Assembly: GCF_019578655.1 (NCBI RefSeq)
Contig: NC_063261.1
Span: 1,302,001-1,366,000 of the forward strand
Direction of reading: 5' to 3'
From: Ricinus communis
Lineage: Eukaryota; Streptophyta; Magnoliopsida; Malpighiales; Euphorbiaceae
DNA: 64,000 nt
The notes under the pieces were generated by a model. It was given only the letters and a program-made list of their open reading frames with translations. It searched no databases and was not told where the DNA came from. The translations under genes were made by a program, and so were the position numbers. Shown here piece by piece: positions 1 through 10,263 of this stretch (positions are counted from its first letter, which is position 1; each line of letters opens with the position of its first letter).

Positions 1-1036
1 ATTTCCGTGGGAAAATCTCTACGCAATTAACGCATTTCTTAAGGACACTAACATCTTAACTTAGATTAATTAGGTTGAAATCTCTTTCTAACTCTAATTA
101 TCCAAATTAGCATTATGTACCATTTAACACTATTGAGAGTTGTTAATTCTTAATCCGGTAGAACGAACACCCTATCTCTAGGCGAATTCAATTCTAGGTT
201 GCAAAGGACAATCCAAACCGAAACATCTTTCTCAATAACATTCAAATTCCAAAAATCATTCAACAAGATATGAAGAACAAATCAATAAGCACTTCCATTG
301 CAAACCAATATTGAAAATCAATACATTCAATTCAAAAGTTAAGTACAAAAATCCCTAGATAAAGAACCCCCAATGGGTTAACAAATTTAGCTAATCATGT
401 TCCTTATCAAAACCCACAAGAATTCAATTACAACAATGAGTAAAGGTAGAGAAACCCGAATACACTCTTGGATGAGAGTAAACAGCTCCAAATACTCTTG
501 CCCAATCTTGAATCGATTCTTATTCCTCTTGCTCGAATTGAAACCAATCAACGAACCTCGCCCAATCTTCAATCTTCGAAGAGAATCCAATTGAAACCTT
601 GGTCTAAGTCTCTTTTTTCCTTAGTTCCAGCTTAGAAAACCCTTAGAGAGAGAAAGAATAGAGTTTTAGACGTCCTCCCTTCTCTCGCGTTTCCCTCTTT
701 TCTTTCTTTTAATTAATTCATCCAGTTGCTGCCGACATGGCCCGTTTTGGTGCCCGTGTTAGGAACACGGCTTGCTCTTCAGAACATGTTGGGAACACGA
801 CCAGTGTTAAAACCAACACGGCCGTGTTTAGCTTCCTCATGCGCGAACTTGACTTGTTTCGGTAACTTTTTCATCCAATTCTGCTCCAATTCTTCCCTTT
901 ATCACTCTTTGACTTCTTTTGGACCTAATGCACACAAACAAACGCATAAGGTGAGTGTTGGGACCAATGCACATCCAAATGTACATAAAATCAGCCTTCA
1001 AAACCCCATTTAGATGTGTGCATTCTACGCACATCA
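1..1036 (-). repeat. 3' LTR of E1 (partial, cut by window edge)
   Basis: On the minus strand the LTR starts TGATGTGCG at 1036, the same start as the plus-strand LTR at 2974. It matches 8600-9615 nearly base for base. The copies share GC-rich CACGG/CCGTG motifs near 730-835 and the motif GAATTCAATTCTAGG near 184-200. The polypurine tract lies directly upstream at 1037-1053, which marks this as the 3' LTR. The short open frames in it are in no known protein frame and are probably chance. Confidence 0.85.
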
Positions 1037-1075
1037 AATCACCCCACACTTAGCTCATTGCTTGTCCTCAAGCAA
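1037..1075 (-). promoter_or_regulatory. Polypurine tract and adjoining hairpin of E1
   Basis: On the minus strand the tract reads AAGTGTGGGGTGATT and abuts the LTR start. It is the expected primer for plus-strand DNA synthesis. A few bases upstream (1058-1075) is the inverted repeat TTGCTTG-AGGA-CAAGCAA. The same pairing of hairpin and tract occurs at 43109-43146 and 49888-49927. Confidence 0.8.
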
Positions 1076-2515
1076 TCAAAAGTAAAATAAGGAAAATAAA
1101 CCACTAAGGAACAACACTTAAATTGATAAACAAGCTAGAGAGCCCCTGCACATATCCTTAACAAGCATAAGTCAAGCAAAAAGAAATGAAGCAATCAATT
1201 CAAGTATCACAACCAAGATGCTAATGATTCACAAAATACCATCTCAACAAAATTATTCAGCACCAACTCCTTACAAGATTCATTCTAAATCACTCAAAGT
1301 GTCTAAAGGGTAGTGTTTAATCGCTCAATGCATCAAATACTGCCTTACTTACTATATGCTTGCTCTTAAATCCTACTCCTACCAGTTATGGAGAGTCAAC
1401 AACCATGTCAAGAGGTAGGTAGATTTGGTAAGAGTTTAACCTATGGTGTTCTGTAATGAGATAAATGACCTGCACACAAGCCACAATAATCACAAGGGAT
1501 AAACAATGAACAGTAGTCCAAGGTGGGAAATAGGAATCAAGTCAAAATGTAAACTCCCAAAAGCAATTAAACAATTAGCTCACTTACTTTCTTTCTTTTC
1601 ATCACCCTTCCTCTTATTCTTCTTTTTTTTTTCTTTTTTTTTATATATATAAGGGAAGAAACATTCACATAATAGAGTGAATTTCTTTTGGATTGATGGA
1701 AGCTATTACAAGTTTCCAATGCTATTCCCAAAACAAAAAATTCCCAATAAAAACAACTCATATGCAAAATTATAACCCAAAGCAGAATAAAACTAAGTCG
1801 TAATGAAATATGATAGAAGGGGTTATCTACTAAATCAATAAACAAATGAAGGCTATTTGGCTAGAATGAAAAACCTAAGTGCCTCTATCATACCAAAGTG
1901 TTAAACTCTCCTTGTGGTTATCATAAGCATTACCGAGCAAGTTCTAACAGTAAAGACAATAATTGGCACTCTCAACAAGAAATAAATAAAAGCATATAAA
2001 GTGTATGCTTACAATTGAGGCTCGATTTCTCACAAGTGTGCTTTTTGAGTAGGTTGCAAACAAAAATCATCAAAACAGAATTAAATAAATGAAAGCAACT
2101 TAGTGTAAAACTCAAACTAATTAACTTATATTCTTTCGTAAGACTCAACACTATCGGTTTTACTCGATCACATGGACATAAACAGGATTTCAAAAGCAAG
2201 TCAACAGTAAGAGCATTGAAACAAAGTGAAAAATTTTCAAAATTTTACAAAAAATTACACAAAGAATAAACAAATAACTGAGATGGATAAATGAAATGCG
2301 ATATATACACTAGAAAAGGACCCAAATTTTATATACAAGAATAATAAAAACAAAATAAAAAACACATAAGATAAATAAAGCTAAAAGATAAACAAAATAC
2401 AAGAAAAAAAGTGTATATAAATATCACCCACCCCACACTTGAAAGACACATTGTCCCCAGTGTACAAAAAACAATATAAGAAATGAAAAAGGAAAAAGAA
2501 CTAATATTGCCCTGA
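1076..2515 (-). other. 3' noncoding region of E1
   Basis: No coding signal is seen. The region is AT-rich, with an A/G-rich tract on the minus strand (1609-1650) like those in the other Athila 3' regions. Positions 1895-2515 are an inverted copy of 5890-6463 in E2. A conserved motif, GGGGACAATGTG followed by CAAGTGTGGGGTG, lies at 2427-2464 and looks like a second polypurine tract about 1.4 kb before the true one. Confidence 0.6.
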
Positions 2516-2973
2516 CTATGGCTCCGGAGGGAAAAGGGGTGCATCATTAGGGATATTAGGGCATTGGCTAGTCTGTGGTGGAGGAGTGGCTGCTCGCTGA
2601 GGGTTGGAAGTAATGTCACCTGCAGAAGCTGGTGGGTCAGCAGGAACAACGTCGGTAGGAGGCTCGTCAGGCTGCTCTGGTGAAGGATGCTCAGTCGGAG
2701 AAGAAGGGTCAGCTGGATCATCCGCTAGAGGGATGTCAAAATGGCTCTGTACTGGAACCCGGCTCCGCAGACTGGCAGGGGCATAATCTGTAGCAAAAAT
2801 ATCATCAAAATTATCAATGGCCATAGAGGCCTCTAACCTACCTCCCTGCTCAATTAGGGCTTGAAGCATAGCCCTCTGCCTTTCAAACTGAGCCATCATT
2901 TGGCTCTGAAACTCAGCCTGACGTTGTAAAAGGTCCGGCTGAAAAGCCTCTACTCGAATGAAGTGCTGCTGCT
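2516..2973 (-). CDS. C-terminal part of Athila env-like/ORF-1 protein, broken by E2 insertion
   Basis: The minus-strand frame is open from 3055 to 2516, but only 2973-2516 belongs to this gene; the first codons come from the LTR of E2. The residues that remain start near HFIRVEAFQ and include a Gln/Arg-rich, probably coiled-coil stretch (QRQAEFQSQMMAQFERQRAM), then a Pro/Ser/Asp-rich tail ending FPPEP. A similar layout, a charged coiled coil after the conserved core, ends the env-like ORF of E4 near 41614-41832. Its function in plants is unknown. The N-terminal core is missing here, so the family call rests on position before the 3' noncoding region and on the coiled-coil style. Confidence 0.55.
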
Positions 2974-4410
2974 TGATGTGCGTAGAATACACACATCTAA
3001 ATAGGGATTTTAAGGCAAAATTTATGTATATTTGGATGTGAATTGGTCCCAACACTCACCCTATGCATTTGTTTGTGTGCTTTAGGTCCAAAAGAAGTCA
3101 AAGAGTGACAAAGGGAAGAATTAGATGTCAAAGTTGCCGAAACAAGTCGAGTTTGCGCATCCCTAATCTGAACATGGCCGTGCTGGTTTTAACACTAGTC
3201 GTGTTCCCAACGCGTGCACCAACACGGCCGTGTTGGTGCTTCAAACATCAAAGAAACAGAAGTTTTATGGAGCACAACCACAGAGAGTAACACGGGCATC
3301 AACACCATCCCGTGTTGGGAACACGGCCACCAACACGGTCGTGTTGGTTGGCGACAGGGGGAATTAGTTAAAAGAAAGAAGAGATGAAAAAAGAAGGAGA
3401 GTGGGGGAGAACGTCCCAAACCCTAATATTTCTCTCTCTAAGGGTTTTCTGAGCTGAAACCAAGGGAAAGGAGACTTGGATCAAGGTTTCAATCGGATTC
3501 CCTTCAAAGATTGAAGATTAGGCGAGGTTCGTTGATTGGTTTTCAAATCAAGGAAGAGGAACAAGAATCGATTCAATTCGAGCAAGAGGAATTGGGGTTG
3601 TTTACTCTCATCCAAGGGTGTAATCGGGTTTCTCTACCTTTACTCATTGTTGTAATTGAATTCTTGTGTATTTTGATAATGAACATGATTAGCTAGATTG
3701 ATTAAATCCATTGGGATTTCTATACTATGTTGGCTTAATGTTATATTGTTGGATTATTTGAGTTAGTTTTGTATTCTTCTTGCTTTCAGTATTAATAAGA
3801 TAATGCATCATTCATGAGACGTTGTGAATTATGTGTTTAGATTGCTTTGTGTGATTGAGAAGTCCATTTGGCAATTAGAATTTTGAATAGCAAGAACTGG
3901 TTAATAATCGCTTAGAGATAAGGATAATTAACTAGCCGGATTAAGAATTAACAAAGCTTAATAGAGGCGGATTAAACCTTAATGCTAATTTAAGAATCAA
4001 TAGTTAGGAAGAGATTCCAACTTTAGGTTATTAGGTTTAGGAATTCGGTTATCTCGAAAGAGAAACCGAATTCGGTTAAGAATTCGTCCACGGGTAGCAT
4101 AATTAGACTCTCCAATCCTTTATCTTTTGTTTGATTGCCAACTAGTTTAGGTTCCCTTTGGGTTTGCTTTCTTATCTTGGTTATTTTAGTTATCAATTAC
4201 TCTTGCATCTCCCTTAGAACTTAGCTTGTAGCTATTAGTTAGTTTAGAAATTATTCATCACTCATTTTAGGTTAACATAACAAAGAACAAAGGAGTAACT
4301 CTGGGCTTTCACTTTCCTGAGGAATACGACCTTGATACTCGCCATTAGTGCTAGACTGCATCGATAGGTACACTGCCTTAGATTGTAGCTAACACAAGTA
4401 GCACACATCA
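2974..4410 (+). repeat. 5' LTR of E2
   Basis: It is 1437 bp and runs from TGATGTGCG to CACACATCA, with matching terminal inverted repeats TGATGTG/CACATCA. The primer binding site follows seven bases later. The GC-rich promoter-side cluster contains a perfect 22-bp palindrome at 3217-3238 centred on CACGGCCGTG, with near copies at 3328-3350. It ends with the AATACGACCTTGATACTCG block found at the end of every Athila LTR in the window. Confidence 0.9.
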
Positions 4411-4567
4411 AGTTTTTGGCGCCGTTGTCGGGGAATGTTTGAAAACTAGAGTGAAATTTGCTATTTGTTAATTTAGCCATTTTTTTATTTATATTTATTT
4501 CTGTTTTGTTTATACGTATTTATTTAATTAAGTTTATGATTCAGATAGTGGATGATAAGAAGGTTCA
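4411..4567 (+). promoter_or_regulatory. Primer binding site (tRNA-Asp type) and leader of E2
   Basis: TGGCGCCGTTGTCGGGG at 4417-4433 is complementary, with one mismatch, to the 3' end of plant tRNA-Asp, the primer commonly reported for Athila elements. AT-rich leader follows up to the first gag codon. Confidence 0.85.
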
Positions 4568-4927
4568 ATGCTAAACTCTTTATATGACACGTTGGAAAAT
4601 GGGATCAGGAACCAAGAGAGTGCTAAAAATTGGGATACCCGTGCATCTTTAGAAGCTCGAGTGGAATCGTTTTGCAGGGCTACCGATCAACTCTCCACTC
4701 TTATCCTTTCATCTCAAGTTTTTTATGAATTTTGTTATGGTTTACATTTGAGTAATGATTGTCCATTGTATAGTGATGTTGCTCATTGTTCTTATAACTA
4801 TGTACAGGTGAATTATACGGGAAGTCAGCCAAATGACTCATATGGAAGCACCTACAATCAAGAATGGAGCACTCATTCACCCTTTGGATGGAGCTTAGAT
4901 GGCCAAGAACCACCAGAATTTCAGTAG
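4568..4927 (+). CDS. gag C-terminal region of E2, with damaged zinc knuckle
   Basis: This 119-codon open frame opens with MLNSLYDTLE and contains the degenerate knuckle YEFCYGLHLSNDCPLY. From Athila relatives I would expect CxxC at its start, but the first Cys is Tyr here. A Tyr/Asn/Trp-rich stretch follows, ending PPEFQ before a TAG, a layout shared with the gag ends at about 54200 and 58750. The capsid part of gag is absent, so this is either a truncated gag or a derived short gag of a non-autonomous family. The next frame begins 36 bp downstream. Confidence 0.6.
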   Translation: MLNSLYDTLENGIRNQESAKNWDTRASLEARVESFCRATDQLSTLILSSQVFYEFCYGLHLSNDCPLYSDVAHCSYNYVQVNYTGSQPNDSYGSTYNQEWSTHSPFGWSLDGQEPPEFQ

Positions 4928-4963
4928 CCTAATCTTGCACCATCAACTCAAGGTGAAGAGTTA

Positions 4964-5725
4964 GTGTCAGAGGAGTTGATGATGAGGTTTATTGCAAGTC
5001 TTGAGGATAGATTCCAACAAACAGAGAGGATACTTGAAGATCAACAAGCCTCGATTAAGAACATAGAGCATCAAGTAGGCTTAATCTTCAAGTTACTAGC
5101 TGAAGAGCAATTGGGAATTCCATCAAACGCTACTGAATCCGAGGAACATTTGAGCGCCATCACTTTGCATTCAGGTGAGAATTTTTCTGGTTTATCTACT
5201 ATGTTTGACGATGATGCTTATGTGCAGGATGATTTCTTAAACATAGAGATGGAACCAGAAAAGGAAGAGGCGAACATGATTCCTCTGAAAGACTATCAAC
5301 AGGAATATATAGTTGATGATGCTGAGTTGCAGTTAGAGGAATTTTTGGTGGATTTTCCACAAGTCCCTTCGATGATGGAAGATGAGCACGAGTTATCCAA
5401 TGAAGAAGTCTTGGAGGAGCTCGAGTTTCTTCTAGCAAGTGAACCAAGACAAGGACTAGAGAAAACCATCGACGTTCCTGAAGAAATTGCCCAACCATCG
5501 ATCCTTCCAATTGGTGAAACTTCAGCTTTCAAATTGGAAGAGCCCCTAGAGCATCATGACTACGTGCAATTATACGAGGAGCGAGTTTTTCCCATCATAC
5601 TGGCAGCTTGCTTGATAGTCGGGAAGAGGAAATTGACGATTATCCCTCTAAGCGGATACTTGAAGCCATTTGCTTGGAAGAAGGATGGATGGTCGTCGAT
5701 CACGCCCGTTTGCTTTTCTCCATGA
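4964..5725 (+). CDS. gag end fused to the protease-RT linker and pol end of E2
   Basis: This 253-codon frame starts with SEELMMRFIASLEDRFQQTE, the predicted coiled coil after the gag knuckle, then EEQLGIPSNATESE and HLSAITLHSG, equivalent to the TESNPREHAKAITLRSG block of full Athila gags. It then moves straight to EDEHELSNEEVLEELE, the linker between protease and RT. No protease DxGA motif or RT motif is present, so about 3 kb of pol has been removed internally. A frameshift near 5600 moves the rest into another frame that reads to KKTHHIKKKRFWEAP at about 5765. Probably no functional product. Confidence 0.6.
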   Translation: MSEELMMRFIASLEDRFQQTERILEDQQASIKNIEHQVGLIFKLLAEEQLGIPSNATESEEHLSAITLHSGENFSGLSTMFDDDAYVQDDFLNIEMEPEKEEANMIPLKDYQQEYIVDDAELQLEEFLVDFPQVPSMMEDEHELSNEEVLEELEFLLASEPRQGLEKTIDVPEEIAQPSILPIGETSAFKLEEPLEHHDYVQLYEERVFPIILAACLIVGKRKLTIIPLSGYLKPFAWKKDGWSSITPVCFSP

Positions 5726-6463
5726 GTCCAGCTAAGAAGACTCATCACATAAAAAAGAAGCGCTTTTGGGAGGCACCCCAATTTTTATCTTTAATCTCTA
5801 ATATTTTAACCTTTTATTTTGAAACATTGTATTAGTTTTAGTTTTCATATTTTATTTAATTTTTGTTTCAATTTCGATTTTAAGTCTTTATTTTATTATT
5901 TGCAGCCACTCCTCTACCACAGACTAGCTAATGCCCTGATATACCTGCTGATGCACCTCTTTTCACTCCGGAGCTATAGTCAGGGCAGTATTAGTTCTTT
6001 CTCCTTTTTGATTTCTTATATTTTGTACACTGGGGACAGTGTGTCCTTCAACTGTGGGGTGAGTGATATTTATGACATCTCAGTAATTTGTTTATTCTTT
6101 GTGCAATTTTTTATAAAATTTTGAAAATTTTTCACTTTGTTTCGATGCTCTTACTGTTGACTTGCTTTTGAAATCCTGTTTATGTCCATGTGATCGGGTA
6201 AAACCGATAGTGTTGAGTTTTGCGGAAGAATGTAAGATAATTAGTTTGAGTTTTATACTAAGTTGCTTTGGTTTATTTAATTATATTTTAATGATTTTTG
6301 TTTGGAACCTACTCAAAAACACACTTGTGAGAAATTGAGCCTAAATTATAAGCATACACTTTATATGCTTGTATTTATTTCTTGTTGAGAGTGCCAATTA
6401 CTGTCTTTACTTTTAGAACTTGCTCGGTAATGCTTATGAGGGCCACAAGGAGAGTTTAACACT
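5726..6463 (+). other. End-of-pol motif and 3' noncoding region of E2
   Basis: The string AAGAAGCGCTTTTGGGAGGC (5756-5775) marks the end of pol in these elements; related strings occur near 10231 on the minus strand and near 48092. From 5890 on, the region is an inverted copy of 2515-1895. The secondary motif GGGGACAGTGTG then ACTGTGGGGTG is at 6032-6060. The sequence ends at 6463, where it joins minus-strand gag. Confidence 0.65.
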
Positions 6464-8171
6464 TCGCATACTTTGGCATCTGCAAAATAGTTTAAACAAA
6501 AGGCAAGTTAATCTGCAATTGTTTAAAAAGATCTAAAAACTTACTGAATTGCTGATCAATTTTATCCTGTTTGAGTTTTGCAGGATATGGAATGGGAGGT
6601 TGGTATGGCCTCAAGGGGATCTTCTTCGAATCCTCCTTCTCTTCAACTGCTTCCTTTCCTTTCTCCTCAGGCTTGTCTTCCTTTTTCGATTCATCCACCT
6701 GCACATCAGAATCATCATTAGTAAACGGCATAGATGGACTAGGAAGTTCCTTACCTAATCTCAAAGTAATTACTTTGGCATGCTCCCTTGGATTAGACTC
6801 TGTCTTACTTGGAAGCATGCCCGGTTGCCTCTCAGCCATCATCCTAGACAACTGCCCAATTTGATTTTTCAAGTTCTGAATTGAAGCTTATTGATTTCGA
6901 ATGGCAGTGTCCGTTTGTTGAAATCTGTTCTCTGAAGTTGCAATGAACTTCGTCATCAACTCTTGTAAGCTAGGCTTCTTCTCTTGACTACCTCCTGGTT
7001 GATGGGGAACAGAATGCATAGGTTGTTGCTGATACAACCTCTGATATCCTGGTGGACCTTAGTTATTAGAATTTCTCCATCCAAAATTAGGATGATTCAT
7101 CCACCCTTAGTTGTATGTACTGCTGTAAGTATCATTCTGCTGCCTACCTACATAAGCAACATGCTCAACGTTAGAAATATTAGTAGGCATAGAAGATGCA
7201 AACATACCTCAAAGATTACAATTGCTACCAAATTCACATTAATTTGTTGCTTGACCGGCATCCAAGTTGTTCTATCTTCTTAGAAAGTAGCTCTACTTGT
7301 GCCGCCAAGGCTGCTATAGGATCTGCCTCAGCCTGATATACAGTAAGCTTTGGACCTCTAGCCCGTGTAGTTTGCCACTGATAAGTGTTGGTGGCCATCT
7401 CTTCTATCAAATCCTGGGCTTGCTCAGTTGTTCTGCTATTGATATCTCCCCCTGTAGCTGCATCTACCATTTGTCTAGTGGCCGTATTCATGCCACTATA
7501 GAATGTCTGCACTTGCATCCAGAGAGGAAGACCATGGTGTAGGCAACACCTTAACAAGTCCTTGAAGCGCTCACAGGCTTCGTACATCGATTCTCCTTCA
7601 CCCTACATAAAAGAAGATATGTTATTTCGCATTTGAGCAGTCTTAGCAGGAGGAAAATACTTATTTAAAAATTTTTTAGCCAAAGAAGTCCAGGTAGTGA
7701 TCGTGTTCGGTGGCAAGGACTGCAACCATCTTTTCGCTCTATCCCTTAAAGAAAAAGGAAACAGCCTCAACTGTATGGCATCATCGGATGTTCCATTAAT
7801 TTTAAAGATATCACATATCTCCAAGAAGTTGGCGATATGCTCGTTCAGATCTTCGCTTGCCAATCTTCCAAATTGAACCGTATTTTGGATCATTTGGATA
7901 AATTTGGCTTTATTTCGAAATTATTGGCCACCGCAGGAGGCCTCACTATCCTAGTTTGCGTCCCTGCTAGATAAGGCCTAGCAAACTCGTACATGGTCCT
8001 ATCACCATCACCTCCATTTGAATTGTGGTTCTCCATCTCACTAGTTCCAAGAACAGGAATCTCTGCTCCAGTCTCCTCCTCTACTGTCTGCAAACGCCTC
8101 CTTAGGAATCTAAGAGAGCGCTCAGGTTCAGGTAAAGGCTCTGTAAGATCAAGATTAGAGCTCCTGGTCAT
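6464..8171 (-). pseudogene. gag (start of gag-pol) of E1, broken by stops
   Basis: On the minus strand it begins MTRSSNLDLTEPLPEPE at 8171. The capsid-like core of plant gypsy gag follows: [42 protein letters not shown] and the HHGLP-type turn near 7530. A Gln-rich region, the block TESNPREHAKVITLR near 6790 and LFKQLQINLPFV at about 6495 come next. The reading frame is cut by several stops, one of them Gln to TAG near 7603. It ends in QMPKYAK at about 6470, where E2 sequence begins, so protease, RT and integrase are lost. It closely resembles E8 gag (58256-59328), so the two are the same subfamily. Confidence 0.85.
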
Positions 8172-9615
8172 AAACTACCTGAGCACAACAAAGAATAACA
8201 ACACCAACAAACAAAATAAGAACAAAAACTATACACAGAAAACAAACTATAAACAAAAAGATAGATGAATAGACTAACAAATATCAAAATTTTAATTTAG
8301 TTCACAGAAAACCGTTCCTAAAGCAAGACTACGACCTAAGGCAGTGTACCTATCGGTGGAGTATAGCTAACGCCGAGTACCAAGTGTCGTATTCCCTAAA
8401 GAACGTATGAACCTAAACCTGCTCAATCTTCTCTGTTATCTAATCTTAAAAATGGCATTGAATGCTAAATACGAAATGAACTAAAGCTACTCTAATTGTT
8501 ATCTAACTACGGCTACTAGGGAAGGATTAATTCAAGTTAAGGAATAACCCCTTGGGAATTCTTGTCTCTAGGGAATGGAAACTAAAGATGGAATTGATTG
8601 ATTGAATTCGATTTTCGTGGGAAAATCTCTACGCAATTAAGGCTTTTCTCAAGGACACTAACATCTTAACTTAGATTAATTAGGTTGAAATCTCTTCCTA
8701 ACTCTAATTATCCAAATTAGCATTATGTACCATTTAACACTATCGAGAGTTGTTAATTCTCAATCCAATAGAACGAACACCCTATCTCTAGGCGAATTCA
8801 ATTCTAGGTTGCAAAGGACAATCCAAACCTAAACGTCTTTCTCAAGAACGTTTAAATTCCAAAAATCATTCAACAAGATATGAAGAACAAATCAATAAGC
8901 ACTTCCATTGCAAGCCAATATTGAAAATCAATACATTCAATTCAAAAGTTAAGTATAAAAATCCCTAGATAAAGAACCCCCAATAGGTTAACAGGTTTAG
9001 CTAATCATGTTCATTATCAAAACCCACAAGAATTCAATTACAACAATGAGTAAAGGTAGAGAAACCCGAATACACCCTTAGATGAGAGTAAACAGCTCCA
9101 ATTCCTCTTGCCCAATCTTGAATCGATTCTTGTTCCTCTTGCTCGAATTGAAACTAATCAACGAACCTTGCCCAATCTTCAATCTTCGAAGAGAATCCAA
9201 TTGAAACCTTGGTCCAAGTCTCCTTTTTCCTTAGTTCCAGCTTAGAAAACCCTTAGAGAGAGAAAGAATAGAGTTTGGGACGTCCTCCCTCCTCTCGCGT
9301 TTCCCTCTTTTCTTTCTTTTAATTAATTCATCCAGCTGCCGCGAACATGGCTCGTTTTGGTGCCCGAGTTGGGAACACGACCATTGTTAAAACCAACACA
9401 GCCGTGTTCAGCTTCCTCATGCGCGAACTTGACTTGTTTCGGCAACTTTTTTGTCCAATTCTACTCCAATTCTTCCCTTTATCACTCTTTGACTTCTTTT
9501 GGACCTAATGCACACAAACAGACGCATAGGGTGAGTGTTGGGGCCAATTCACATCCAAATGTACATAAAATCAGCCTTAAAACCCCATTTAGATGTGTGT
9601 ATTCTACGCACATTA
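8172..9615 (-). repeat. Leader and 5' LTR of E1
   Basis: The LTR starts at 9615 on the minus strand (TAATGTGCG, one change from TGATGTGCG) and ends at about 8331. Its last part still holds the AATACGACAC...GATAGGTACACTGCC block. The LTR end and the primer binding site are eroded: where E3 has a clear tRNA-Asp-type site, only a weak ACGGTTTTC remains near 8305. Leader 8172-8330 is AT-rich and noncoding. Confidence 0.8.
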
Positions 9616-10263
9616 GCTAAGTTGCATTTGATTCTCAAAATCTCAATTGAATCATCATTTAAATTGTACATGCATATGACATTATCAAAGTTCTAAGCTA
9701 AAATTAGGCAATTCCATAAGCAATTTGAATAACACCAATTTAACCCGGCTAGGTTGATGCATTAAACACCATTAATTGCTTTCCAAGAACATAAACTGAA
9801 AAAAATAATATGCTGCTAGCCTATAAACCAAATCATCAAAGGCTTGAAAAATAAACAAAGCTCAAATGAATAGGCTTCCTAACATCCTAAATAACATCAT
9901 TAGCGTCACAAGATACACAATATAAGCCAAACAGTAAACAGAGAGGAAACTGAACATCACCCCACACTTGAAGATTACATTGTCCTTAGTGTCAAATAAG
10001 GTAGGCACTCCACAATATGTTAGTCGTCAAAATTGGGTATGAGCATCGAGTAGGCTAACTCCTGCAAAACTCAAGAATAAACACATCCCAAGTAACATCT
10101 AGTAAAAGGTTCAATAAATTAAATCATCTCAAAATAAAAACTAAAAGCAAACCAAAGATAAACTGAAATATTCAACTACAAAAAGAAATAAAAGATGTCT
10201 AAAAACTCAAAAAGCATAACTAGATTTGGGAATGCCTCCTGAAGGCGCTTCTTTTTGTTTGAG
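9616..10263 (-). other. 3' noncoding region of E3 with end-of-pol motif
   Basis: The minus strand carries the motif AAGAAGCGCCTTCAGGAGGC near 10228-10247, then noncoding DNA. The secondary polypurine-like motif is at 9957-9996, in the order GGACAATGTAATCTTCAAGTG. The region aligns with 48430-48840 of E6, for example in the TTAACCCGGCTAGGTTGATGC block at 9739. No coding signal is seen. Confidence 0.6.

Larger units (their letters stand above)
2974..6463 (+). mobile_element. E2: plus-strand non-autonomous Athila-type element, 3' end deleted
   Basis: The element has a 5' LTR (2974-4410), a primer binding site (4417-4433), a short gag-like coding part, the end-of-pol motif KKKRFW near 5750 and a 3' noncoding region that stops abruptly at 6463. 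It contains no protease active site, RT, RNase H or integrase. It entered E1 at 2973/2974; CTGCT (2969-2973) would be the target duplication, but the right copy was lost with its 3' LTR. Confidence 0.75.
1..9615 (-). mobile_element. E1: minus-strand Athila-type Ty3/gypsy element, interrupted and internally deleted
   Basis: Read on the minus strand the element runs from its 5' LTR (9615 down to about 8331) through gag (8171-6464), and resumes as the end of an env-like ORF (2973-2516), a 3' noncoding region, a polypurine tract (1053-1037) and the 3' LTR (1036 to beyond position 1). The two LTRs align closely along their shared kilobase, which supports their being one pair. Plus-strand element E2 fills 2974-6463, and everything between the protease start and the env-like end is missing. 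E1 lies in the 3' noncoding part of E3. The base string GCTAA after 9615 would be its target duplication, but the other end is outside the window. Confidence 0.8.

Noticed and set aside
4417..4433. tRNA gene fragment
   Set aside because: The match is only to the 3' end of tRNA-Asp in complement and sits next to LTR ends in several elements, so it is a primer binding site.
5199..5532. Minus-strand frames opposite E2 gag
   Set aside because: They are the antisense of the plus-strand gag-pol remnant, which has clear family motifs.
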